Below, in pieces: positions 1-7,967 of a stretch of 11,767 bases of DNA. Made by a program: the position numbers and the translations under genes. Under the pieces are notes generated by a model. It saw only the letters and a program-made list of their open reading frames with translations. It was not told the DNA's origin and did not search any database. This DNA is from an uncultured Bryobacterales bacterium (lineage in GTDB: Bacteria > Acidobacteriota > Terriglobia > Bryobacterales > Bryobacteraceae): assembly GCA_937859895.1 (NCBI GenBank), contig CALMAV010000389.1, forward strand, positions 1 to 11,767. The letters are read 5' to 3'. Positions within the stretch are counted from its first letter, which is position 1. Each line of letters starts with the position of its first letter.

Positions 1-894
1 CAGCTTGCCGGACTGGGCCGTGACGTGCTGTCTCGCATGGAGGTGACGCTTCGGCTGACTGAGGCGCACGTGAATGATTCTGATGGCAAGGTAAACAAAT
101 CGGACTTTCTTTCGAATAAGGTAATTGTGGGCTCGATCCGCGCCGCGTTGGCCGAACTTGAAAAGAACGAAACGCTGGCCCAAGCTGCGCTCGCAAACAA
201 TATGGGCCTCGCTTGGAATGTGAGCGTCAGGCCAGCGGACAACGTGCTTCCTGAGTCCCCAGTGTCGGGCAACTTAGACCAGATGGTTGCTGAAAGCTAT
301 CGATTCAATCCTGACTGGGCGGAACTGGAAGCCGGTATTCGTGCTGCAGATGCGGCACTGACAACCGTTCGTAGTGAGTACTACCCCAAGTTTGCCATCA
401 AAGGCGACCTTCATCGTTTCTGGAACGGAAGCTTTACGGGCGGACTATCCACACCTGAAAATCGCACGGGATGGACAGTCGGCGCCGGCGTACAAATCCC
501 CCTTTTCAATGGGCTGCTTACTCATAACAAGGCACGGGAGGCACTGGCGCGCATTGGACAACTGAAGCAGACGCAACTGCTGCTGAAAGATGGCCTCGGC
601 CTCCAGGTAAAAAGCCTGCTTGTGCAGATGGAGAGCGCAGGGAAAGTAGCGAAAGCCGCCCAAGGGGCTATGGACTCTGCCGATGCGAATAGAGATCTGA
701 ATATGCGTGCTTACGAAAACGATATGGGTGAGCCGGACAAAGTGGTCCAGTCTCAAGTAATCGCAGCCCTGGTACACGCGCAGTTTCTTAAAGCACGCTA
801 TGACAGTCTGGCTCTGTCATCCCAACTGACGGCCATTGTAGGCCGCGAAGTAGCTGCGCGCATCAACAATCCCGCTACGGCGGGGAAGCCGTAA
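1..894 (+). CDS. TolC-family outer-membrane protein, N-terminus cut by window edge
   Basis: This is an outer-membrane channel component of the kind that works with an inner-membrane pump and periplasmic adaptor in efflux or type I secretion. The frame is open from base 1, so the first visible codon is internal. About 297 residues are visible, whereas TolC-family proteins are usually 430-500, so roughly 130-200 residues are missing upstream. What supports the call is the pattern of long amphipathic helices rich in Ala, Leu, Gln and Glu (for example SIRAALAELEKNETLAQAAL). A short beta-type stretch follows, with the characteristic 'VGAGVQIPLFNG' turn near codons 160-171, then a second helical hairpin ending in 'SSQLTAIVGREV'. 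This is the typical OEP-domain order. The ORF ends with TAA, and the next gene starts 18 bp later on the same strand, suggesting co-transcription. Which pump it serves is unknown, because the upstream genes are outside the window. Confidence 0.88.
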   Translation, partial: QLAGLGRDVLSRMEVTLRLTEAHVNDSDGKVNKSDFLSNKVIVGSIRAALAELEKNETLAQAALANNMGLAWNVSVRPADNVLPESPVSGNLDQMVAESYRFNPDWAELEAGIRAADAALTTVRSEYYPKFAIKGDLHRFWNGSFTGGLSTPENRTGWTVGAGVQIPLFNGLLTHNKAREALARIGQLKQTQLLLKDGLGLQVKSLLVQMESAGKVAKAAQGAMDSADANRDLNMRAYENDMGEPDKVVQSQVIAALVHAQFLKARYDSLALSSQLTAIVGREVAARINNPATAGKP

Positions 895-912
895 ATCATC
901 TGAGATCCCGAA

Positions 913-1929
913 ATGCCAAAGGCTCTCAAAATCTGCTTTCCAGAGGTAAGGCGCGGCAGACTGGCCCTATGGGTTTCAGCTGCTTTTCTGTCCCTAGATC
1001 TCTGTCTGCCCATTTTGGTTGCTGGAACTGACAGCCACAGCGGCACCAAAGCGCATATTCACGTGGTCTGTTCCTCGGCGCTCTTTCGCGGTGTGAGCCC
1101 GAGCGAACTTGTTTCGAGCGCTAAACTCTGGGTGCAAAGTATCGGAAACAGGGTTGGACTGATTATTGATCCGGAGATTACGATCGTCGACAACGCAGGC
1201 GACATGCGCAGAAGGGTCGATGAGGGTACGGCTGATCTTTTTGCATCCTCAAGCCTGGAATATCTCGCGCTGGACCGATCTTCTGTTCTTGAACCTGCCG
1301 TTACGATGACGGCCGGAAGCGGTGAGAAGGGAAAGATCAAGTATCTGCTGCTGGTGAACCGCGATGGCGGAATTGCTCAACTGGCTGACCTGAAAGGCAA
1401 AGTTCTGAACACGTACGCACGGTCAGACTCAAATCTCAATCGCTTATGGCTCGACGTGTTCCTGCGAGGAGCCCACCTGCCGCCAGCTGACCAGTTATTG
1501 AAAACCGTCGCAGCTACATCGAAGCCATCTACCGCCTGCCTGCCGCTGTTCTTTGGCAAGGCAGACGCTTGCATGATAGACGACCCTAGCTGGGAGACAT
1601 TGCGGGAGTTGAATCCGCAGCTGGAGAAGAAGCTGACGATTCTGGCTGAATCAAAGCCAATGATTGAGAGCCTGATCAGCTTCACCCACCACTACCATTT
1701 CGTTGATGAGATGTATAAGGGCTTGCTCGGGTTGAAGGACGCGCCGGATGGCGCACAGGTACTTCTCTTTTTCAAGTGCCGGCAAGCGGTAGCCATCGAT
1801 AAGGGAGATCTCGCGTACGTATCCGAATTGCGCTCGACTTACGTGCGGGATACCCGGCCATCCGAGCGTAAATTTTCTCTTCCTACAGTTAACGCCGTGG
1901 CAACGACCCGCCCCTCGAAAGTGGATTGA
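913..1929 (+). CDS. PhnD-like periplasmic substrate-binding protein
   Basis: This is a periplasmic binding protein of the phosphate/phosphite/phosphonate (PhnD/SsuA-like) superfamily, 338 residues. It has a basic N-terminus (K3, R13, R14, R16), a hydrophobic segment at about residues 17-37 and a likely signal-peptidase I site near VAG at 36-38. No lipobox is visible, because the only cysteine in the segment (C31) lies in LDLC. Family hallmarks are 'LADLKGKVLNTYARSDSN' at about 157-174 (first lobe to hinge), 'LFFGKADACMIDDPSWET' at about 212-229, and the following 'LNPQLEKKLTILAESKP'. TGAG at 901-904 sits 8 bases before the ATG and works as a Shine-Dalgarno. There is no ABC permease or ATPase next to it. 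Instead the stop overlaps the start of a hybrid kinase, which suggests a sensory role rather than transport. The ligand is unknown, and phosphonate binding should not be assumed from the family name. Confidence 0.83.
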   Translation: MPKALKICFPEVRRGRLALWVSAAFLSLDLCLPILVAGTDSHSGTKAHIHVVCSSALFRGVSPSELVSSAKLWVQSIGNRVGLIIDPEITIVDNAGDMRRRVDEGTADLFASSSLEYLALDRSSVLEPAVTMTAGSGEKGKIKYLLLVNRDGGIAQLADLKGKVLNTYARSDSNLNRLWLDVFLRGAHLPPADQLLKTVAATSKPSTACLPLFFGKADACMIDDPSWETLRELNPQLEKKLTILAESKPMIESLISFTHHYHFVDEMYKGLLGLKDAPDGAQVLLFFKCRQAVAIDKGDLAYVSELRSTYVRDTRPSERKFSLPTVNAVATTRPSKVD

Positions 1930-4900
1930 TGCGAACTGTCCCTCGGCCATTAAAAGGGATCACGGGCCGCATTGCGCTTCTGGCATGGGGGGTGACTCTT
2001 GTCACTATGGCGCTGTTTGTTCTGTCGCTGCTTCCAGCCCAGAAGCAGGATCTGCAGGAGGCACTGCATTCAAAAGCGTTAGGCGTTGCTTCCTCATTGA
2101 GAGACGTGACGCGCTCGGCAGCCTCCACAGGTGATTTCAGCTCTATTGTCGAGCACTGTACACAGGTGCTGGCGGGCGACGCAGCAATCGAATACCTGAT
2201 GGTTACTCGCGAAGATGGCTTCTCCATTGTGGTGGGGCGCGATGGTTGGCGCAACGAGACCTTGGGCGACTATTGGCACTCCAAGAAGCACCAGCAGATA
2301 GCAGGACTTGAGACCGTTCCCGTCTTCAATCGGCGAGTATTTCGCTTCTCTGACCCGTTCGACCATCAAGGCGTGCCCTGGGGCTGGATCCATGTTGGCC
2401 TATCGCCCGCCGCTTACGACCGCAGTTTGCTCACCCTGTACCATCGAACGGGACTTCTAGCAGTTGTTTGCGTTCTGGTGAGCTTACTGGCGTCCGTACG
2501 TTCAGCGCGCAGACTGGTTCGGCCAGTTCGTGGTTTGCAGGCAGTGGTAGGTCGTCTGGCGAAGGGCGATTTGGCTGCAAGAGCGGACAGTACTGGCAAG
2601 GATGAAGTAGGCAGCCTAGCCCGTTCGTTCAACAGCATGGCGGAATCAATCTCTCAGCGAAACCTCATCCTGGAAAGCGTTCGCTTCGCCGCTGAGGAGT
2701 TTCTTCGCGCCGAGGATTGGCGTGTTGTGGTTATTACCGTACTTGGGAAGGTAGGTGCCGCCGCTAAAGTTAGCCGGGCTTTCCTGGTTGCCGCTGAACG
2801 GAAGACCTCGGCAAGCGGCAAGGAGCACTGGCAATTGGAGTGGCTATCTTCGGATTTCTACTTTCGGGGTGCCGGCGACACTCGTTTCAACTTGGATTGG
2901 CAAGCCCTGGAGGTTTACCGCGCGGCGCTCGATGCAAGCAAGATTGTGGAGCTAAAGCGCAGCGAATGGGCAGTTCTCGCGAACTGTGGAGAAGACGGGC
3001 TGCCCCATGCGTCCATTCTGATCCCAGTGACTGTGGGTGGCCGCTGGCCCGGCATTCTTGGCTTCGATCAAATGGATATGGAGCGAGAGTGGAGCGATGC
3101 GGAAAGAGACAGCTTCCGGGCTGTTGCCGACATGCTCAGCTCATCCACGGCGCGCTCATTCACTCAGGAAGCACTTGACCATAGGGCGGCTGCTCTTGAA
3201 CAAGCGAATACGGCCCTGCGGGAAGAGAACCATCAACGCGTTCAGGCCGAGGGAGCGCTGCAGCACACTGCTGAAGAGCTACGAAAGCAGCAACTGGAGT
3301 TGGAATGCCGTGTCCAGGAGCGCACGGTTGATCTTTTAAAAGCGAAAGAAGCGGCCGAAGCAGCAAGTCGAGCTAAGAGTGAGTTCCTGGCGAACATGAG
3401 CCATGAGATCCGGACGCCAATTAACGGCGTTATCGGCATGACTGAGCTGGCCCTCGACTCCAGTCTTACTTCCGTGCAGCGTGACCACCTTGAAACGGTG
3501 AGACATTCAGCTGATTCGCTGCTGGGTATCATCAACGACATTCTTGATTTTTCAAAGATTGAGGCGTGCAAGCTAGAGATTGAATGTGTCGAGTTCGATT
3601 TTCATGATTGTATTGCGACCTTGATTAAGGCGCTTGCTTTCTCAGCGCACAGAAAAGGCCTGGAACTAGTCTGCTGCCTGAGTTCTGCCGTGCCAAGAAA
3701 GCTATGCGGTGACCCGGTGCGCTTGCGACAGATACTAACCAACCTTGTCGGAAATGCGATTAAGTTCACCGAGACTGGCGAAGTGGTTCTGTCCATCACA
3801 GGCAATTGGGTGACCGACAATGAATTCGCGCTTGAGATCTCTTTACGCGACACCGGTTGCGGCATTCCACCAGACCGACAGAACGCTATCTTCAGTGCTT
3901 TTACGCAGGCTGATGGTACCTCGACCAGGCGCTACGGTGGAACTGGACTAGGTCTTACGATTTCGAGAGAGTTAACGCAACTGATGGGTGGCCGGCTCTG
4001 GCTGGAAAGCGCCGTAGGGCAGGGCAGTACCTTTTACGCTTCATTGATACTGCTCAAAGCATCCGGGCTGGAACCAAGAGTGGAACAGGAGTTCCAAAAG
4101 TTCAGAGATCTTCGAGTGCTTGTTATTGAAGATAACCAAGCATGCCGCCTGCAATTGGTCGATCTGCTTACCCGCTGGGGATGTTCAGTCACTAGCGTCG
4201 ATTCTCTTCCTGCCGGACTCGATCTCCTTCAACAGCAGTTTGTGGCGTGCCATGGCCAGGAGGTGGTGATAGTTGATGGCGGCCTGCTGGTTGACGACGG
4301 ACTGCAAGCATTTAAGTCTCTCCGTTCACGACCGGAGCGACCCGAACGCCTGATCATGATGGTTGATTTAATCGGGAAGTTCTCCAACGATGCAGTATCG
4401 GAACACTGGGGTCCGGTCAGCACTTTGGTGAAGCCCGTGCAAAGCAGAGAACTCTACAAGTTGCTCGGGTCCGCACCACTTCAGGCATGTGCGAGCGAAC
4501 GGGATAAAAGCTTGCTGCGGGATGAGTGTAGAAGCGGGCAACCGGTGTGCCTTCCCCAAACCCTCGGCGGTGATAGGAAACCACGAATTCTTCTCGTGGA
4601 AGATAATTTAGTTAACCGCCGGCTGGCAACAGCACTGCTTGAGAAGCTTCATTACACCGTGATTACTGCCGAGCATGGGCAGGCAGCGCTGTCGGTGCTA
4701 TCTACAACTCCGGTCGATGCTGTTCTGATGGACGTGCAGATGCCAGGCATGGACGGCCTGGAGGCGACGAGGGCAATTCGGCGACAAGAGGAAGAGACAG
4801 GCCGGCACTTGCCGATTGTGGCGCTTACTGCACATGCCATGAAGGGCGATCGGGAAGTCTGCCTGGCTGCTGGCATGGATGACTATTTGACCAAACCAGT

Positions 4901-4988
4901 GCGCGCTAGTGAGCTTAAGGAGATGCTGCAATCAACCCTAGAAAAGTGGCCTGCAGAAGCTTCCCTCAACGTTCCCGTTCAGCGTTGA
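1929..4988 (+). CDS. Hybrid sensor histidine kinase with HAMP, GAF and two receiver domains
   Basis: This inner-membrane two-component sensor has 1019 residues. The ATG at 1929 shares its A with the preceding TGA, indicating translational coupling; a TTG one codon earlier is less likely. Order of parts: transmembrane helix about 15-35; periplasmic sensor of about 135 residues; second helix about 175-190; HAMP about 191-245 (PVRGLQAV...DEVGSLARSFNSM); GAF-like domain about 250-410 (RWPGILGFDQMD); coiled coil about 412-480; HisKA with phosphoacceptor His492 in MSHEIRTP; HATPase with N box NLVGNAIKFTETGEV, G1 box DTGCGIP and G2 box GGTGLGL. A first receiver (about 728-848) has E734/D735, D783 and K835, but Val where the conserved Thr/Ser is expected. 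A second, canonical receiver (about 885-1003) has E891/D892, D935 in LMDVQMPGMDG, Thr in ALTAH and K989. No Hpt domain follows, so the phosphorelay must continue in trans. It probably senses jointly with the PhnD-like protein. Confidence 0.95.
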   Translation: MRTVPRPLKGITGRIALLAWGVTLVTMALFVLSLLPAQKQDLQEALHSKALGVASSLRDVTRSAASTGDFSSIVEHCTQVLAGDAAIEYLMVTREDGFSIVVGRDGWRNETLGDYWHSKKHQQIAGLETVPVFNRRVFRFSDPFDHQGVPWGWIHVGLSPAAYDRSLLTLYHRTGLLAVVCVLVSLLASVRSARRLVRPVRGLQAVVGRLAKGDLAARADSTGKDEVGSLARSFNSMAESISQRNLILESVRFAAEEFLRAEDWRVVVITVLGKVGAAAKVSRAFLVAAERKTSASGKEHWQLEWLSSDFYFRGAGDTRFNLDWQALEVYRAALDASKIVELKRSEWAVLANCGEDGLPHASILIPVTVGGRWPGILGFDQMDMEREWSDAERDSFRAVADMLSSSTARSFTQEALDHRAAALEQANTALREENHQRVQAEGALQHTAEELRKQQLELECRVQERTVDLLKAKEAAEAASRAKSEFLANMSHEIRTPINGVIGMTELALDSSLTSVQRDHLETVRHSADSLLGIINDILDFSKIEACKLEIECVEFDFHDCIATLIKALAFSAHRKGLELVCCLSSAVPRKLCGDPVRLRQILTNLVGNAIKFTETGEVVLSITGNWVTDNEFALEISLRDTGCGIPPDRQNAIFSAFTQADGTSTRRYGGTGLGLTISRELTQLMGGRLWLESAVGQGSTFYASLILLKASGLEPRVEQEFQKFRDLRVLVIEDNQACRLQLVDLLTRWGCSVTSVDSLPAGLDLLQQQFVACHGQEVVIVDGGLLVDDGLQAFKSLRSRPERPERLIMMVDLIGKFSNDAVSEHWGPVSTLVKPVQSRELYKLLGSAPLQACASERDKSLLRDECRSGQPVCLPQTLGGDRKPRILLVEDNLVNRRLATALLEKLHYTVITAEHGQAALSVLSTTPVDAVLMDVQMPGMDGLEATRAIRRQEEETGRHLPIVALTAHAMKGDREVCLAAGMDDYLTKPVRASELKEMLQSTLEKWPAEASLNVPVQR

Positions 4989-5018
4989 TTGCGTATCAAG
5001 CTGGAAGACTAAGCCTCC

Positions 5019-6023
5019 CTATCGAGTCTCAACTAAGCACTTGCTCATTTCTCGGGAATGCCAACTCATTGCACTCGATACGATCTGTCCAATACCCGAA
5101 ACTTTCGGCGTCCAGCCGAGTACTTCCATTGCCAAGTCAGGGCGAGCAATAAGGGTCGGAGGATCGCCTTGCCGCGCTTCATGACTGTGAGTTATCAGCT
5201 TCTTCCCGGTAGCTCTTTCAACTACGTCAACAATCTGGCGTACCGAAACGCCCGTACCAGTGCCAATGTTCAAGTTCACACTCTTACCGTGAGCAATGAG
5301 ATGGCGCAGAGCATCAACATGTGCTGCGGCAACGTCAACCACGTGTATGAAGTCACGGACGGCTGTTCCATCGGAGGTTGGAAAACTAGTCCCGTAAATT
5401 TGAAGTGCAGGATGTACTCCCAAAGCTGACCCGATTGCCAAAGGAATCAGATGTGTCTCTGGAGAATGACTCTCCCCGATTTCTCCATCCAGATCTGCGC
5501 CCGCTGCATTGAAATAGCGAAGGCATATCGTACGAAAGCCATACGCCTGGTCGTACCAATGGCAGGCTCTTTCGACGGCGAATTTCGTTTCGCCATAAGG
5601 ATTAATGGGCTTCTGAGAATGGTCCTCACCGATCAGTTCCGTTTGAGGGATCCCATAAGTAGCGCAACTGGAGGAGAAGACAAGCTTGTCAACCTCACAA
5701 TCCAGAAGAATGTCAAGCAGGCTCAGGGATTTGACAACGTTGTTTTCAAAGTACTTGCGCGGATTCTGTGTAGACTCGCCGACGTACGCACTAGCTGCGA
5801 GATGGACGGCAGAGCCGATGTTGTACTCACGAATGGTGCGCCTGACCAGTTGCTTATCTGCGATGTCGCCAAGAACAAACGGTCCCCACTGGACTGCCCA
5901 ACGGTTGCCTGAAGTGAGATTGTCGAGGACAATGGGACGAAATCCCGCCGACGCGAGCGCCTTGGCAGTGTGGCTCCCAATGTAGCCGGCTCCCCCGGTT
6001 ACTAAGACGTTGGTAGGATTCAT
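5019..6023 (-). CDS. galE: UDP-glucose 4-epimerase
   Basis: This cytoplasmic short-chain (extended SDR) NAD-dependent epimerase interconverts UDP-glucose and UDP-galactose, supplying sugar nucleotides for glycan synthesis. Its 334 residues match the usual GalE length. Visible motifs are the NAD-binding 'TGGAGYIGS' (G10/G13/G16), 'HLAASAYVGES', catalytic 'FSSSCATYG' (Ser119 by alignment to the E. coli motif), and 'NPYGETK' with Tyr143 and Lys147 as the YxxxK pair. Also present are 'RYFNAAGAD', 'GTAVRDFIHVVDVA' and 'NIGTGTGVSVRQ'. The ATG at 6021-6023 is the only usable start: an in-frame TAA lies four codons upstream, and the Rossmann motif begins only seven residues downstream. There is no Shine-Dalgarno, consistent with the near-leaderless promoter described separately. 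It converges on the hybrid kinase with a 30-bp gap and no visible terminator. A related UDP-hexose epimerase specificity (for example UDP-GlcNAc) cannot be excluded. Confidence 0.94.
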   Translation of the reverse strand: MNPTNVLVTGGAGYIGSHTAKALASAGFRPIVLDNLTSGNRWAVQWGPFVLGDIADKQLVRRTIREYNIGSAVHLAASAYVGESTQNPRKYFENNVVKSLSLLDILLDCEVDKLVFSSSCATYGIPQTELIGEDHSQKPINPYGETKFAVERACHWYDQAYGFRTICLRYFNAAGADLDGEIGESHSPETHLIPLAIGSALGVHPALQIYGTSFPTSDGTAVRDFIHVVDVAAAHVDALRHLIAHGKSVNLNIGTGTGVSVRQIVDVVERATGKKLITHSHEARQGDPPTLIARPDLAMEVLGWTPKVSGIGQIVSSAMSWHSREMSKCLVETR

Positions 6024-6032
6024 TCGTTTGCG

Positions 6033-6061
6033 AGTTTACGGTTACCGCACTAAAGTGTCAA
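6033..6061 (-). promoter_or_regulatory. Sigma70-like promoter for galE
   Basis: On the minus strand there is a perfect -35 box TTGACA (6061 down to 6056), a spacer of exactly 17 bases, and a -10 box TAAACT (6038 down to 6033, four of six consensus bases). The predicted transcription start is about 6026-6027, only about three bases before the galE ATG at 6023. The mRNA would therefore be nearly leaderless, which fits the absence of a Shine-Dalgarno there. The boxes and spacing are seen directly; activity and start site are inferred. Confidence 0.55.
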
Positions 6062-6085
6062 TTTACTAAGCATGACACTTAGTAA
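6049..6085. promoter_or_regulatory. Interlocking inverted repeats, candidate operator over the galE -35 box
   Basis: Two perfect 8-bp inverted repeats interlock here. AAGTGTCA (6053-6060) pairs with TGACACTT (6073-6080), and TTACTAAG (6063-6070) pairs with CTTAGTAA (6078-6085). Read as a binding motif, ACTAAAGTGTCA on the plus strand (6049-6060) faces ACTAAGTGTCA on the minus strand (6083-6073), with a third half-like ACTAAG at 6065-6070. The left arm overlaps the galE -35 hexamer. The region also lies upstream of the divergent glycosyltransferase gene, so one regulator could control both. No regulator gene is adjacent, and the binding protein is unknown. Confidence 0.4.
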
Positions 6086-6145
6086 TGGTGAGCTATTGTA
6101 CGGTTCTTTCTTTCCTGTACTGGTACTAATAGACGAGCTGAAAGT

Positions 6146-6150
6146 GAGGT
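6146..6150 (+). promoter_or_regulatory. Ribosome binding site favouring a TTG start for the first GT-C gene
   Basis: GAGGT lies 8 bases before TTG 6159, which is ideal spacing. It is 14 bases before the in-frame ATG 6165, which is long. An ATG at 6152 is only one base away and belongs to a 12-codon reading frame ending at 6190, in a different frame. The spacing therefore supports TTG as the initiation codon. The ATG at 6165 is the alternative and would remove only two residues. Confidence 0.5.
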
Positions 6151-6158
6151 AATGAATA

Positions 6159-7943
6159 TTGAGCATGCCATTAGAGTCGGTGATCACTGAGGAAGCCAGA
6201 GCGGGGAAACAAGCCTCGGAGCGGACCCGACTTTCGTGGGGCCGGACTGATTTCCTCTGCCTTCTGGCAATCTGTCTTTTAAGTCTGCTCAGTTGGCTAC
6301 CCAGGGCTCGCGGACCGATCGATGTCAGGTGGGATGGCGGCACCTATTATGTCCTTGGGACGTCACTGGCGGAAGGCAAGGGCTACCGGCTTTTGAATGA
6401 ACCGGGTGAAGTCCGAGCCGATCAATACCCACCCTTACTGCCTGCCATTGTCGCCCTGCATCAGAAAGTTTTAGGCACGCACGATGTGGTGACCGTGGGG
6501 ATCTGGCTGCGTAGAACATGGATGGCCCTCTCGCTGATCTATGTGATCACCACCTTTCTGCTTGGCCGCTTATTCTTGACCAGAGTCTATGCGCTGTGGT
6601 TATCCATCGTGTGCCTGATGAGCTACGACATGTACTACCTGTCGACGCTCCTGTTTGCGGAACTGCCGTTTGCGCTTGCGACGACTCTCTTCGCCTATTT
6701 CTACCTGCGGCGAGGCGGTAAAAGCTGGATGCGGTATCTCTCTCCCGTTATGGCCTCTGCAGCTTACCTGCTGCGAAGTCTGGGCATCGCCTTGCTAGCT
6801 GCGTGGGTTTGCGACGCGCTGTTTCGCGGGCAGTTTCGCCGGGCTGCTGCAAGGGCAGCCATCTCGCTCATTCCTGTTTTAGCCTGGCAAGGCTACGTAC
6901 ATTCGGTCGAGACCGGGGCTGATTATCGGCATCCCGCTTACGCGTATCAGCGCTCCCCTTCCATGTTCTACAACGTTAGTTATGCAGTGAACATGAAGCT
7001 GAAGGATCCCTTCCGTCCTGATGAGGGCAACTGCAGTCTAGGCGATTACGTGTATCGAGTTACTCACAATGCGATTGCAATTCCGAGCACTTTGGGTCAG
7101 TCTGTTACAGCTCGCGAGGGGTTCTATAAGGGCAACGTCAAGTCTCTGAATCGATCGTTAGGCAAGAACATCATTCCGCGGTGGCCGTATGAGCTTCTGT
7201 TGAACTTGATGGGCTGTTTGGTCTTGGCAGGTATCGTTCGCCTGATGAGAGCGCGCCAATGGCTGCTGGCGATGACCATGTTATTCACGATTGGAGCAGT
7301 CTGTACAACGCCGTGGCCTGGACAATTTGCACGTTATATTGCGCCGGTTCTTCCGCTTTTACTCCTGGCAATGATGGCCACACTGCGCGGAGTATTCCGA
7401 GCGCAGCCAGGACTTGTCAGTTTGCAAGTGAGTAAACGTCTGCAGGGGCTGAGGTTTGCAGTTGCAGCCGTTATCATTCTAGAGTGTTCGCTAGCACTAC
7501 ACAGTGGTTTTCAGAACTTCCTGAACCCTGCCTTCTACCGAGACGCCGTAGGAAAGAACAAACCATATAGGCTGTTGCATTACTCCAGCGCGTACCCGGC
7601 AGCGGAGAAAGTGTTGCAGTGGCTGGTGCCGAGGGCCGATCCCAATGCGGTTGTTGCGGTTTCGATGCCGCAATGGGTTTATCTTCAATCGGGATTGAAA
7701 AGCGTTATGCCTCCTCTAATATTGAAGCCGGCTGAAGCGCTCGCCTTAGCTGATTCGGTGCCGATCAGCTACTACTTAGCCGAAGATCTGCTAATGGATG
7801 ATAATTTTTTGGTGTCTTTCCCGGCCATGGTGGCAAACAGCCCAGACACATGGAAGCTCGTGTATGGGAACCGCGATGATCAAGTGAGGCTATACGCTCG
7901 CGTGGGAGTCGCGCGATTGTCCGGTTCGCCTGTTTTGGAGTAA
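6159..7943 (+). CDS. GT-C fold membrane glycosyltransferase (ArnT/PMT-like), copy A
   Basis: This is an integral membrane protein of 594 residues resembling GT39/GT83-type (PMT/ArnT) glycosyltransferases, which move a sugar from a polyprenyl-phosphate donor to a periplasmic acceptor. A short cytoplasmic tail precedes a first helix at about 31-47. It is followed by a periplasmic loop 'DVRWDGGTYYVLGTSLAEGKGY' at 55-76, where Asp59 is a candidate for the acidic residue that GT-C enzymes carry in loop 1. 'DQYPPLLP' at 88-95 is a common follow-on motif. Further hydrophobic helices lie at about 120-137, 141-157, 164-183, 195-218, 231-248, 346-362, 367-383, 392-409 and 432-447. The segment 'ARYIAPVLPLLLLAM' at 391-405 is typical of these families. 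The last 145 residues form a soluble, presumably periplasmic domain. The gene is divergent from galE and convergent with the next gene after a 24-bp gap. Donor and acceptor are unknown. Confidence 0.85.
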   Translation: MSMPLESVITEEARAGKQASERTRLSWGRTDFLCLLAICLLSLLSWLPRARGPIDVRWDGGTYYVLGTSLAEGKGYRLLNEPGEVRADQYPPLLPAIVALHQKVLGTHDVVTVGIWLRRTWMALSLIYVITTFLLGRLFLTRVYALWLSIVCLMSYDMYYLSTLLFAELPFALATTLFAYFYLRRGGKSWMRYLSPVMASAAYLLRSLGIALLAAWVCDALFRGQFRRAAARAAISLIPVLAWQGYVHSVETGADYRHPAYAYQRSPSMFYNVSYAVNMKLKDPFRPDEGNCSLGDYVYRVTHNAIAIPSTLGQSVTAREGFYKGNVKSLNRSLGKNIIPRWPYELLLNLMGCLVLAGIVRLMRARQWLLAMTMLFTIGAVCTTPWPGQFARYIAPVLPLLLLAMMATLRGVFRAQPGLVSLQVSKRLQGLRFAVAAVIILECSLALHSGFQNFLNPAFYRDAVGKNKPYRLLHYSSAYPAAEKVLQWLVPRADPNAVVAVSMPQWVYLQSGLKSVMPPLILKPAEALALADSVPISYYLAEDLLMDDNFLVSFPAMVANSPDTWKLVYGNRDDQVRLYARVGVARLSGSPVLE

Positions 7944-7967
7944 CACCGGAGTCACGCGCCACGTGCC

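Noticed and set aside
445..777. 110-codon minus-strand open frame inside the TolC gene.
   Set aside because: It lies fully antisense to a well-supported protein, has no recognisable domain, and its composition looks like a codon shadow. Similar antisense frames inside the binding-protein and kinase genes were rejected for the same reason.
913..1929. Binding protein as part of a phosphonate ABC importer.
   Set aside because: No permease or ATPase gene is adjacent. The neighbours are a TolC protein and a kinase, so import is not supported here.
4989..5018. Intrinsic terminator between the convergent kinase and galE genes.
   Set aside because: Only a 5-bp CAACG/CGTTG stem near the kinase end can be drawn, with no run of T. 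The same holds for the 24-bp gap at 7944-7967, which has no stem-loop with a T tract.
6096..6130. TTGTAC plus TACTAA as a promoter for the first GT-C gene on the plus strand.
   Set aside because: The spacer is 22 bases, too long for sigma70, and no better pair was found. The promoter of that gene remains unidentified.
6152..6190. 12-codon reading frame beginning at ATG 6152, possibly a leader peptide for the GT-C gene.
   Set aside because: The GAGGT site is only one base from this ATG, too close for initiation, and it fits the TTG at 6159 better. The peptide shows no attenuator-like codon run.
7904..7958. Near-repeat GGAGTCGCGCG / GGAGTCACGCG at the end of the first GT-C gene.
   Set aside because: It is a single imperfect 11-bp pair in GC-rich sequence, with no further copies and no structural role visible.
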